Origin: an uncultured Oscillospiraceae bacterium
GTDB lineage: Bacteria > Bacillota > Clostridia > Oscillospirales > Acutalibacteraceae
DNA: 64,000 nt
Direction of reading: 5' to 3'
NCBI GenBank assembly: GCA_949289045.1
Contig: CASEMN010000003.1
Location: forward strand, 1-64,000
Shown: positions 31,557 through 40,223 of the stretch, one piece after another
How the letters are laid out: the number at the start of each line of letters is the position of its first letter
Position numbering within the stretch: position 1 is the first letter of the stretch
Translations under genes and position numbers: made by a program
Notes under the pieces: model-generated
The model's input: only the letters and a program-made list of their open reading frames with translations
Databases searched by the model: none
Told to the model about the DNA's origin: nothing

Positions 31557-33500
31557 TTAATCCCTTGCCTTTGTATCAATTTCTTCTTTGAGGGTCTTAA
31601 GGAGCTCCTCAACGGCAACTGCACCTATATCGCCCTTGCCTCTCTTACGTACAGAAACGGTTCCGGCAGCTTCCTCTTTTTCACCCACAATAAGCATATA
31701 TGGAACTTTCTGAAGCTGAGCTTCACGGATTTTATAACCGATTTTTTCAGGTCTGTAATCAGCTTCAACTCTGAGACCTCTGTCGAAAAGCTCTTTCTTA
31801 ACTTTTTCAGCATAGTCGTTATACTTCTCTGAAACGGGAAGAATACGAACCTGCTCGGGAGCAAGCCACAGTGGGAATGCACCTGCATACTTTTCAATAA
31901 GCAGAGCCAAGGTTCTCTCATAGCAGCCGATTGAAGTACGGTGGATGATATAGGGATTCTTCTTTGTACCGTCACGGTCAACGTATTCCATACCGAACTT
32001 TTCAGCAAGCATCTGGTCGATCTGAATAGTGATAAGAGTATCCTCTTTGCCGTGTACGTTTTTAATCTGGATATCAAGCTTGGGACCGTAGAATGCAGCC
32101 TCACCTACGCCGATTGCATAAGGAATCTCAAGATGGTCAAGGATTCTCTTCATTGCACTCTGAGCCTCATCCCACTGCTCCTGAGTTCCGATATACTTTT
32201 CACGGTCGTCGGGATCCCACTGGGAGAAACGATAGGAAACATCTTCATAAAGGCCGAGAGTTTTAAGCATAAAAATTGCAAGCTCAAGGCAGTTTTTGAA
32301 CTCGCTCTCAAGCTGTTCGGGAGTGCACATAAGATGTCCTTCAGAAATTGTGAACTGACGTACTCTTATAAGTCCGTGCATCTCGCCGGAAGCCTCGTTT
32401 CTGAAAAGAGTGGAGGTTTCGTTATATCTGAGAGGAAGATCACGGTATGAACGGCTCTTATTGAGATATGCCTGATACTGGAAAGGACAGGTCATGGGAC
32501 GCAGTGCGAAAACTTCATCGTCCTTTTCCTCATCGCCCAGTACAAACATTCCGTCCTTATAGTGATCCCAGTGTCCTGAGATTTTATAAAGATCGCTCTT
32601 TGCCATAAAGGGAGTTTTTGTAAGAAGCCAGCCTCTCTTCTGCTCCTCATCCTCAACAAAACGCTGAAGAAGCTGAATAACTCTTGCGCCTTTCGGAAGC
32701 ATGATGGGAAGTCCCTGACCGATCACCTCAGAAGTTGTGAAAAGCTCAAGCTCTCTGCCAAGCTTATTATGATCACGCTTCTTTGCCTCTTCAACAGCTG
32801 CAAGATATGCTTCAAGCTCTGCCTGCTTCGGGAAAGCTGTACCGTAAATACGCTGGAGCATCTTGTTCTTTGAATCGCCTCTCCAGTAAGCGCCTGTGCA
32901 GCTTGTAAGCTTGAATGCCTTTATCTTTGAAAGATCCATAAGGTGAGGTCCGGCGCAAAGCTCTGTGAACTCTCCCTGTCTGTAGAAGGAAATAGGTTCG
33001 CCTTTATCAGCGTGCTCTTTAATAAGCTCAACTTTATAAGTCTCACCCTTTTCTTCCATAAGGGCAATTGCCTCTTCGGGAGAAAGCTCAAATCTTTCGA
33101 TTGCGGGATTCTCCTTGATTATCTTCTTCATCTCACCCTCGAGCTTTTCAAGAACCTCGGGAGTAAATGTAACATCGGAATCGAAATCATAATAAAAACC
33201 GTTGTCAACAGCAGGTCCGATTGTAAGCTTTGCCTCAGGATAAAGTCTTTTTACAGCCTGAGCAAGTACATGGGATGCACTGTGACGGAATGTCTTTTTA
33301 CCGTCCTCATCGTCAAAGGTAAGTATAGCTACCTCGCAGTCATCTGTAAGCACGGTGCGAAGATCTTTTACCTCACCGTTAATTTTGCAGGCACAAGCAG
33401 CCTTGTAAAGTCCCATACCGAGACTTTTGGCAACGTCGGCAACTGATACGCCGTTTTCATATTCGCGTACCTCTCCGCCTTTAAGAGTTACCTTAATCAT
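31557..33500 (-). CDS. thrS: Threonine--tRNA ligase
   Basis: Full-length class II synthetase, 647 aa. The TGS domain covers about 1-61, and the editing domain about 65-225 with its HxxxH-like motif (RHSASHVLAQAV). The catalytic core covers about 240-535, with motif 2 (RYNETSTLFRNEASGEMHGLIRVRQF) and zinc ligands in MTCPF and the later His residues. The anticodon-binding domain is at the C-terminus. AAGGAG lies before the ATG. It is controlled by the T-box upstream. Confidence 0.98.
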   Translation of the reverse strand: MIKVTLKGGEVREYENGVSVADVAKSLGMGLYKAACACKINGEVKDLRTVLTDDCEVAILTFDDEDGKKTFRHSASHVLAQAVKRLYPEAKLTIGPAVDNGFYYDFDSDVTFTPEVLEKLEGEMKKIIKENPAIERFELSPEEAIALMEEKGETYKVELIKEHADKGEPISFYRQGEFTELCAGPHLMDLSKIKAFKLTSCTGAYWRGDSKNKMLQRIYGTAFPKQAELEAYLAAVEEAKKRDHNKLGRELELFTTSEVIGQGLPIMLPKGARVIQLLQRFVEDEEQKRGWLLTKTPFMAKSDLYKISGHWDHYKDGMFVLGDEEKDDEVFALRPMTCPFQYQAYLNKSRSYRDLPLRYNETSTLFRNEASGEMHGLIRVRQFTISEGHLMCTPEQLESEFKNCLELAIFMLKTLGLYEDVSYRFSQWDPDDREKYIGTQEQWDEAQSAMKRILDHLEIPYAIGVGEAAFYGPKLDIQIKNVHGKEDTLITIQIDQMLAEKFGMEYVDRDGTKKNPYIIHRTSIGCYERTLALLIEKYAGAFPLWLAPEQVRILPVSEKYNDYAEKVKKELFDRGLRVEADYRPEKIGYKIREAQLQKVPYMLIVGEKEEAAGTVSVRKRGKGDIGAVAVEELLKTLKEEIDTKARD

Positions 33501-33555
33501 TTTTATTTCACTCCTTAAAAATTAAATATCGTTATTAATTGAAAATATGTTTTCA

Positions 33556-33812
33556 ACAAAAAATGCTCCATCCCAAAAGGGATGAAGCATAAATATACTC
33601 CACGGTTCCACCCGAATTGCAGCTTAAAAAGCTGCCGCTTTTGTGCCCTTTAACGCTGGCATGCGGCGGAACTTATCGTCCAAAACGCTTCGTACCGCTC
33701 TCGGGAGTGGTTGCGGATTCTTTGCAATGCGAACGCTTTCAGCAAAATGCGCCGCTCTCTGAAAAGCAAACGGTGAATACCGCTCTCTCCTTCAACGAGT
33801 TAACATATTTTC
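33556..33812 (-). promoter_or_regulatory. T-box riboswitch of thrS (tRNA-Thr sensing)
   Basis: Minus-strand leader of about 255 nt. The T-box core reads GGGTGGAACCGTG (complement of 33601-33613). The terminator, arms 33563-33574 and 33579-33590 (GCTTCATCCC / GGGATGGAGC) plus a T run, follows. An ACC at 33709-33711 is a possible Thr specifier, but Stem I was not folded. Confidence 0.92.
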
Positions 33813-33818
33813 GAGATA

Positions 33819-33847
33819 ATATTAGCACCAACTTTTAACCTTGTCAA
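33819..33847 (-). promoter_or_regulatory. Promoter of the thrS T-box transcript
   Basis: On the minus strand, TTGACA (33842-33847), a 17-nt spacer and TAATAT (33819-33824). It places the start near 33812, at the beginning of the T-box leader. Confidence 0.78.
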
Positions 33848-33887
33848 CACCTGAGAAACAGCTATTTTTTATCATTTTTATTTAAGC

Positions 33888-35438
33888 TCAGCCTTTTTCA
33901 ATACCCCAGCTGTACGACACTTTCCCTGTGTTTTGAGAATAATTGTACTCGTAATAAGTTGCAGTAAGCTTTTTGCCGCTTATTGTCACAATGGAATATC
34001 CCGCTGTGTTATCTGGAACATCCATTGCCTTTGAAAACCAGGATTCCTCATATTCCTCAAAGGCTTCCCTGTTCTGACTGCCTCCCGCTCCTGACATAAG
34101 ATAAACTGGAGCCTGGGGATTTACATAATAAGTCGTATCAAAACCACTGCCGCTTTCTGTCTTTGTTTCGCATTTTACCACATTTTTGTTTTCATCCATC
34201 GGCGGTGTAAGACAGAAAACATGGTCGTGTCCCTGAAGAACAAGGTCAACGCCGTATTCATTAAAAATTTTTCCCAATTTTTTCTGCTGAGAACGAGCAA
34301 CTTTGTTTCTGTCCTTATCTGAACCGTACTTACCTGTTGAATAAAGGGGATTATGAATAGCCACTATTTTCCAAGTCTTATCCGTAGAGGCAAGATCCTC
34401 CTCAAGCCATTTGCGCTGAGAATATCCTACGCCGCTGCTTTCCGAATCACCTGAGGAAAGCACAACAAAATGAATATCTCCGTAATCAAAGGAATAATAT
34501 TGTCCGTTTTCAGTTTTTTGCTCAGGAAGCTTAATGGTGGTGTGATTATATTCAATATCTGACGCTCCATCCAGATAATCGGACCAATAGGAATGATTTC
34601 CGCTTGTAAGCATCAGCGGAACTGATGAAGCATAACTCTGAACGTTTCCTATCATCTGGCTCCAAAGCTCTTCCTTTCCGCCGTACTGCACCATATCTCC
34701 TGTATGAAGTATAAAGTCAGGACTGCCTGTATTGCTGTAAGCGTTATCCATAAGCTTCGCCCATACCTGACCATTGAAATCTTCATCCTGAGTATCGGAA
34801 ACATGCATAAAAGTTACAGTTTCTGGAGCTTTACTTCCTGTTTTAAACGTATCTGTGTAAAGTTCCGTTCCGTTTGAGTTATGAATTGTATAAGTATATT
34901 TCATATCATAATCCAAATTGTAAAAAACAGCTCTGTTTACGTAGCCGGTATCACATTCATCACAATATGCACTCACAGTTTTTTCCTCCGAGGCGGATTC
35001 TGAGCTAATCTTTACCGTAGGATAATCAGCTTTTTCAGTTCTCCAGGTAACACTGTAGGAATTTGTATCGCTGTCGTAAATTGAGAGAATAACACTTTCT
35101 GCTTTTTGAGCCGCTGCCTCTTCACGTATTACAGATGTTATTTCTATACGGGTTTTATCGGTACAGCTCTCGAGGGTATACTGCCCGTCAGTAAGCCAGA
35201 TACGCTGGGAATCAACTGTTATATCAGATATGTACTCATCCTGTGCATCTACCTTCAATACTCCATTTTCAACTTTTGCCTGAGCGTTTCCGTCCACAGA
35301 TATCTTAGGGTCACCGTAAGCTTTAACACCTGTTTGAACCGAATTGTCCTCTCCTGTAAACAAATCTGAATTTGCACAGGCGCTCATAGAAAACAGAATT
35401 ACTAAACTTAAAACCAAAGCAATTATTTGTTTTTTCAT
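33888..35438 (-). CDS. Lipoprotein metallophosphoesterase, purple-acid-phosphatase-like
   Basis: Protein of 516 aa. The signal peptide has lipobox MSAC (Cys at residue 20). A beta-rich region covers about 30-205, its second half resembling the Fn3-like N-terminal domain of purple acid phosphatases (LSIYDSDTNSYSVTWRT, GYVNRAVFYNLDYDMKYTYTI). The calcineurin-type domain from about 208 has HVSDTQD, HTGDMV, SGNHSYW, VAIHNPLY and GHDHVF, so the two-metal centre is intact. Likely a surface phosphatase or phosphodiesterase scavenging phosphate. GGAGG precedes the ATG. Confidence 0.88.
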   Translation of the reverse strand: MKKQIIALVLSLVILFSMSACANSDLFTGEDNSVQTGVKAYGDPKISVDGNAQAKVENGVLKVDAQDEYISDITVDSQRIWLTDGQYTLESCTDKTRIEITSVIREEAAAQKAESVILSIYDSDTNSYSVTWRTEKADYPTVKISSESASEEKTVSAYCDECDTGYVNRAVFYNLDYDMKYTYTIHNSNGTELYTDTFKTGSKAPETVTFMHVSDTQDEDFNGQVWAKLMDNAYSNTGSPDFILHTGDMVQYGGKEELWSQMIGNVQSYASSVPLMLTSGNHSYWSDYLDGASDIEYNHTTIKLPEQKTENGQYYSFDYGDIHFVVLSSGDSESSGVGYSQRKWLEEDLASTDKTWKIVAIHNPLYSTGKYGSDKDRNKVARSQQKKLGKIFNEYGVDLVLQGHDHVFCLTPPMDENKNVVKCETKTESGSGFDTTYYVNPQAPVYLMSGAGGSQNREAFEEYEESWFSKAMDVPDNTAGYSIVTISGKKLTATYYEYNYSQNTGKVSYSWGIEKG

Positions 35439-35813
35439 TATTACTCCCTCCTGAAAATCTGTTTGCTTTAAATACGTTTAAACATTACTACACGAAACGC
35501 AACAGGTCACACTACTATTATATATTTATTTACCATGAAATAAATATGTTTTTTTGTCTTATTTTACTGTAACATGAGCTTTTTAAGGAGTACATCTCAA
35601 TTTTATTGTAATATGTCTTTTGCCGTCTCCTTCTTATGCAGCAAGTACATAACTGACACTTGACATGTCGCTTATATAGTTATAAAATACAATAGATGAT
35701 GTGGTATTGTGCTCAAACCGCACATTATGTTATTTATTTCAGGACTCTTTCTTTGGATGATTTAACTTTTGATTGCGAAATTAATTTTAAAAAGAAGGAG
35801 GTGCTGCTTTACA
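35439..35813. other. Intergenic region upstream of rny
   Basis: The 375 bp between the divergent phosphoesterase and rny genes are A/T-rich with no convincing gene. A plus-strand promoter is recognisable (TTGACA at 35660-35665, 17-nt spacer, TAAAAT at 35683-35688), leaving an rny leader of about 120 nt with no recognised riboswitch. Confidence 0.6.
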
Positions 35814-37367
35814 TTGGAACCTGTTTATATTATTTTAATTGCGGTCGCTGCCTTTGTTGTGGCAGGCGTTTTAGGATTTGTTCTCGGTCAGATACACAGA
35901 AAAAAAGTTGCTGAAGCTGCTATAGGCTCCGCAACAGAAGAGGCTACAAGAATCGTAAATGATGCAATTGCACAGGCCGAGTCTAAGAAAAAAGAAGCCG
36001 TTATTGAAGCTAAGGACGAAATACATAAGCTTCGTTCAGAAACAGAGCGTGAACTGCGTGAAAGACGCAGCGAGGTAATGCGTCAGGAACGCCGTAATAA
36101 CCAGAAAGAAGAAACGCTCGACAAAAAAGCTGAAAATCTTGAGAAAAAAGAAAATACCCTTGATGAAAAAATCAAGAATGCGGAAAAACAGCTTTCCGAA
36201 GTAGAGAGCATCAAAAGAAGTCAACTTGAAATGCTTGAGAAAATCTCAGGCTTCACCAAAGAACAGGCGAAGGAATATTTGCTCAACAACCTTGAAGAGA
36301 GCCTTGACCATGAAAAGGCTGTCAAGATTATGGAATATGAGCAGAAGACACGTGACGAGGCCGAAACCCTTGCCCGTGAAGTTATTTCAACAGCAATTCA
36401 GCGCTGTGCAGCTGACCATTCGGCAGAGGCTACAGTTTCAGTTGTAGCTCTCCCCAGCGATGAGATGAAAGGTCGTATTATCGGCCGTGAGGGAAGAAAT
36501 ATACGTGCTCTTGAAACAAGCACAGGCGTCGATATTATAATCGACGACACACCGGAGGCTATTACTCTTTCAAGCTTCGACCCTGTAAGACGTGAGGTTG
36601 CAAGGGTTGCACTGGAAAAACTTATTGCCGACGGAAGAATTCACCCCGCAAGAATCGAAGAGATGGTTGACAGAGCCCGCCGTGAGGTGGATATGACTAT
36701 AAAACAAACCGGTGAACGCGCCGTTATTGATTCCGGCGTCAACTCAATCCATCCGGAACTTGTAAAGCTTCTCGGTAAACTCAAATACCGCACCAGCTAC
36801 GGTCAGAACGTACTCAACCACTCCCTTGAAGTATCATATATAGCCGGCCTTATGGCTGCGGAAATCGGCGCAGACGTTAAGCTTGCCAAACGTGCAGGTC
36901 TTCTTCACGATATAGGCAAGGCAATTGACCACGAGGTTGACGGTTCTCACGTTGAACTCGGTGTTGAAGCGGCTAAAAAGTACAGGGAAAACGAAGGCGT
37001 TATTCACGCAATTCAGGCTCACCACGGTGATGTGGAGCCCAAAACAATCGTCGCCTGTCTTGTTCAGGCAGCCGACGCAATATCTGCGGCAAGACCCGGT
37101 GCAAGACGTGAAAACGTTCAGAACTACATCAAACGTCTTGAAATGCTTGAAGAAATCTCCTCCTCCTTCGAGGGTGTCGAGCGCTCCTATGCTATTCAGG
37201 CCGGACGTGAAGTTCGCATTATGGTTAAGCCCGATGTTATTTCGGACGATAAAATGGTTCTTGTTGCCCGTGATATAGTTCAGAAAATCGAAAATGAACT
37301 TGAATATCCCGGACAGATTAAAGTTAATATCATAAGAGAAACAAGAGCTACAGATTACGCAAAGTAA
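35814..37367 (+). CDS. rny: Ribonuclease Y
   Basis: Membrane-bound endoribonuclease that initiates mRNA decay and riboswitch turnover in Firmicutes. It is 517 aa from the TTG at 35814, which has AAGGAGGTG about 10 nt upstream; the upstream open extension is not family-like. One N-terminal membrane helix (about 4-24) is followed by a long coiled coil (about 30-185). The KH domain carries [15 protein letters not shown] near 220, and the HD domain carries [10 protein letters not shown] near 363. First gene of the conserved rny-ymdB pair. Confidence 0.97.
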   Translation: MEPVYIILIAVAAFVVAGVLGFVLGQIHRKKVAEAAIGSATEEATRIVNDAIAQAESKKKEAVIEAKDEIHKLRSETERELRERRSEVMRQERRNNQKEETLDKKAENLEKKENTLDEKIKNAEKQLSEVESIKRSQLEMLEKISGFTKEQAKEYLLNNLEESLDHEKAVKIMEYEQKTRDEAETLAREVISTAIQRCAADHSAEATVSVVALPSDEMKGRIIGREGRNIRALETSTGVDIIIDDTPEAITLSSFDPVRREVARVALEKLIADGRIHPARIEEMVDRARREVDMTIKQTGERAVIDSGVNSIHPELVKLLGKLKYRTSYGQNVLNHSLEVSYIAGLMAAEIGADVKLAKRAGLLHDIGKAIDHEVDGSHVELGVEAAKKYRENEGVIHAIQAHHGDVEPKTIVACLVQAADAISAARPGARRENVQNYIKRLEMLEEISSSFEGVERSYAIQAGREVRIMVKPDVISDDKMVLVARDIVQKIENELEYPGQIKVNIIRETRATDYAK

Positions 37368-37390
37368 TTGTTTACAATTTTGAAGCGAGA

Positions 37391-37424
37391 GGGTATACTT
37401 ATTAAAGTATACCCTTTTATTTTT
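37391..37424 (+). terminator. Terminator between rny and ymdB
   Basis: Perfect 10-bp stem GGGTATACTT / AAGTATACCC with a 4-nt loop, then TTTTATTTTT. Some read-through into ymdB 23 nt later is likely, since the pair is usually co-transcribed. Confidence 0.9.
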
Positions 37425-37446
37425 ATTTAGAAAGAAGGGCTTTTAT

Positions 37447-38223
37447 TTGAACATACTTGCAATCGGTGACGTTGTAGGCGATAGAGGATGTGAGTTTTTA
37501 CGCTCAAAGCTTCCGGGATTCAAAAAGCTCAAACAAATAGACCTATGCATTGTAAACGGAGAAAATTCCGCTCAAGGGAATGGAATTACCCCCTATTCCG
37601 CAAACCATCTTCTCACAAGCGGAGCGGATATTATCACTACCGGTAACCACGTTTACAGACGAAAAGAATTTTATGAGTTTATCGACTCCAGCGACTGTAT
37701 AATAAGGCCGGCAAATTTCCCGGGTTCCTGCCCAGGCTCCGGTATTGCAGTTGCCGATATGGGAAGATGCCAAGTTGCCGTTATAAATATTATGGGTACC
37801 GTTTATATGGAGCCTTTGGGAAATCCCTTTGAGTGTGCCGATGAAATGATAGAAAAAGCCAAAAATGGCGGATGCAAAATAATTATTGTGGACTTTCATG
37901 CTGAAGCCACCGCCGAAAAAAGAGCTTTAGGCTTTTATCTTGACGGCAGAGTATCTGCACTTTTCGGAACCCATACCCATGTACTGACCGCAGATGCTCA
38001 GGTGCTTCCGGAAGGCACCGGATATATCACCGATATAGGCATGACAGGACCTAAACACTCAGTTTTAGGCGTTACCCCTGCCCTTGCAATAGAAAAAATG
38101 AAAACAAATATGCCTGTAAGATTTGAAAACCCTGATACGCCCTGCTATATGTGCGGATGTATTTTCACAGTTGACGAAAAAACAGGAAAAACTCTTTCGA
38201 CCGAAAGCGTATCTATTGAATAA
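37447..38223 (+). CDS. ymdB: YmdB-family metallophosphoesterase
   Basis: Cytosolic phosphodiesterase of 258 aa (TIGR00282 family). In Bacillus YmdB hydrolyses 2',3'-cyclic or cyclic mononucleotides, influences biofilm/motility decisions and affects RNase Y. Metal-site motifs are IGDVVGDRG, VNGENSA, TTGNHVY, VDFHAEAT-EK and GTHTHV. It starts with TTG at 37447. It follows rny as in most Firmicutes. Confidence 0.95.
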   Translation: MNILAIGDVVGDRGCEFLRSKLPGFKKLKQIDLCIVNGENSAQGNGITPYSANHLLTSGADIITTGNHVYRRKEFYEFIDSSDCIIRPANFPGSCPGSGIAVADMGRCQVAVINIMGTVYMEPLGNPFECADEMIEKAKNGGCKIIIVDFHAEATAEKRALGFYLDGRVSALFGTHTHVLTADAQVLPEGTGYITDIGMTGPKHSVLGVTPALAIEKMKTNMPVRFENPDTPCYMCGCIFTVDEKTGKTLSTESVSIE

Positions 38224-38235
38224 GGAGTTAGAAAA

Positions 38236-39774
38236 ATGAAGAAAGTAAAAATTTTTGCTGCTGTTTTTCTTATAATAGCAATTTTGGTAGGAACTTTTTC
38301 CGCCTGCTCCGATGCAGACACAGACCCATCTGAAGAAGCCGGCGCTCAGGGAGGCCAAAGTTCTTCCTCCGGAACATCCTCTAACGGTGAAATAACTCTT
38401 TGCTATTCAAAATCTGACAGTTTGAACCCGCTCTTCGCACAAGGGATTACAAACCAGATGCTTGCTACAATTTTCTGCGACCCTCTTTTTAAAGTTGATA
38501 ACACCTTTACCCCTACGGGAGTTATTGCCGAAAGTGCAGAAATAAACGATAAACGAGTTACCGTTACCCTTAAAAGCACCCAGTTTTCAGACGGTTCTAC
38601 TGTATCCGCATCTGATGTAAAATATTCCTTTGACCTTGCCAAAAAATCTACGGCATACAGTGCATCTCTTTCAAATGTTGCATCCGCAAGTGTTTCAGGT
38701 TCAAAAGTGGTATTTACTCTTTCTGCCGCAGATAAGTATGTTAAAAACGTGCTCACTTTCCCAATAGTAAAATCTGGAACCGCAGACGATGAAGACTCCC
38801 TTCCTATCGGCAGCGGCAGATATAAACTCGACGGAACTGCGCAAAATCCTTACTTTTCAGTAAACACCAAAAATTCTGCAGGCAGTTCCGCACACTTCCA
38901 GACTCTCTCTCTTTTAAATCTTCCCGACAGTGATGCACTTATCAATTCTCTTCAAATAGGAAACACTGATTTTATCTTTGACGACCTTAGCTCAGGCAGC
39001 TACAAACGCATTAACGCCACCGTCAAAGAAGTGAGCCTTAACAATATGGTATTTCTCGGCGTAAACTCATCAAATGAATTTCTTGAAAACGACGCTATAA
39101 GACAGGCAATTTCAGCAGCGATTGACAGAAACGCAATTGCAACCACAGCTTATCAGGGACACAGTGTCGCTTCTTCTCTCCCATTCCATCCCAGTTGGTC
39201 GGAGCTTTCAGCAGCTTCTATCAAAGCAACACCGGATTACGATAAAACACAGGCACAGACCATTCTTAAAGAGGCCGGAATCACAGAAAAGAACAATAAA
39301 AACGTTCTTCTTTTCAATAAAAAACCCATAACCTTAAAGCTGATTGTCAATGAAAACAATTCATTCAGAAATGAAGCGGCAGTATTGGTCTCACAGCAAC
39401 TTGAAAAAATAGGTTTTGATGTGACCGTTTCTGTTTTAAGCAATGCCAATTATCTCAGCGCAATTAAAAAAGGCCAATATGACCTTTATTTAGGCGAAAT
39501 CAAACTTTCAGATAACATGGATTTAAACCCTCTGCTTAAAAAGGGAGGCTCTGCTTTTTACGGTATCAAAACTGATAACGCCGCAATTTCCGCATATGAA
39601 TCCTTCCGCAATTCCAAGACTACTTTGGCACAGTTCTGCGATACTTTTTCTTCCTCTCTTCCCTTTATTCCACTGTGTTTCAGGAATGGTGTCTCAGCTT
39701 ACAGCAGCGACATTTCTTCAGATGTAGTTTCTTATGACTCTGACAAATTTTATAATATTGAGCAGTGGAGTTAA
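38236..39774 (+). CDS. Peptide/oligopeptide-type ABC substrate-binding lipoprotein (SBP family 5)
   Basis: Protein of 512 aa. The signal peptide has lipobox FSAC (Cys about residue 24), followed by a Ser/Gly linker. The solute-binding fold shows the family signature around DPLFKVDNTFTPTGVIAES and FSDGSTVSASDVKYSFDLA near 95-140. A later block IRQAISAAIDRNAIATTAY is near 285. It begins 12 nt after ymdB, with AAGGAG before the ATG, so it is in the same operon. No permease or ATPase gene is nearby, so it either serves a transporter elsewhere or acts as a sensor or scavenger. The ligand is unknown. Confidence 0.9.
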   Translation: MKKVKIFAAVFLIIAILVGTFSACSDADTDPSEEAGAQGGQSSSSGTSSNGEITLCYSKSDSLNPLFAQGITNQMLATIFCDPLFKVDNTFTPTGVIAESAEINDKRVTVTLKSTQFSDGSTVSASDVKYSFDLAKKSTAYSASLSNVASASVSGSKVVFTLSAADKYVKNVLTFPIVKSGTADDEDSLPIGSGRYKLDGTAQNPYFSVNTKNSAGSSAHFQTLSLLNLPDSDALINSLQIGNTDFIFDDLSSGSYKRINATVKEVSLNNMVFLGVNSSNEFLENDAIRQAISAAIDRNAIATTAYQGHSVASSLPFHPSWSELSAASIKATPDYDKTQAQTILKEAGITEKNNKNVLLFNKKPITLKLIVNENNSFRNEAAVLVSQQLEKIGFDVTVSVLSNANYLSAIKKGQYDLYLGEIKLSDNMDLNPLLKKGGSAFYGIKTDNAAISAYESFRNSKTTLAQFCDTFSSSLPFIPLCFRNGVSAYSSDISSDVVSYDSDKFYNIEQWS

Positions 39775-39778
39775 GCTC

Positions 39779-39824
39779 TTGATATTTTGCAAACAACGTA
39801 ATATAATAGCGATATATGTATCGC
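39779..39824 (+). promoter_or_regulatory. Promoter of yloU-yloV-recG with adjacent palindrome
   Basis: TTGATA (39779-39784), a 17-nt spacer and TATAAT (39802-39807). Two bases on is a symmetric GCGATA-4-TATCGC (39809-39824), over or just after the start site. It may be an operator or a 5'-end stabilising stem. Confidence 0.65.
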
Positions 39825-39848
39825 TTCCTATAAAGGAGTGTGAATGTA

Positions 39849-40205
39849 ATGGTTAAAATCGAAAATTATCTTGGAACTGTCTGTGTTTCCCAGGATTATT
39901 TTTCAACTCTGGTAGGAAATGCCGTCACTACCTGCTTCGGCGTTGCAGGTATGGCAAACGGCAATGCACGCCAGGGAATACGCTCTTTCTTTTTCAGAAA
40001 CAAAAACTTTATCGACAAAGGCGTCCTCGTCCGCATGAGTGGAAACGCCCTTGTTGTTGACCTGCATATTATCGTAATTTACGGTCTTAATCTTTCCGCT
40101 ACGGTTAAAAGCATTGTAAACAAAGTACGCTATACCGTTGAGGAAGCCACAGGTCTTGAAGTTAAAAAGGTCAACGTCTATATTGACGCTATGAAATCCG
40201 AATAA
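39849..40205 (+). CDS. yloU: Asp23/Gls24-family envelope stress protein YloU
   Basis: Protein of 118 aa with the compact alpha-beta Asp23/Gls24 fold: NYLGTVCVSQDYFSTLVGNAVTTCFGVAGMA at the N-terminus and a C-terminal VNVYIDAM strand. The family is linked to cell envelope homeostasis and to fatty-acid kinase. The ATG at 39849 has GGAG 10 nt upstream; the GTG at 39840 touches that site and is rejected. Immediately followed by yloV, the conserved pair. Confidence 0.93.
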   Translation: MVKIENYLGTVCVSQDYFSTLVGNAVTTCFGVAGMANGNARQGIRSFFFRNKNFIDKGVLVRMSGNALVVDLHIIVIYGLNLSATVKSIVNKVRYTVEEATGLEVKKVNVYIDAMKSE

Positions 40206-40223
40206 TTGTTTGAGGTGCTGAAT

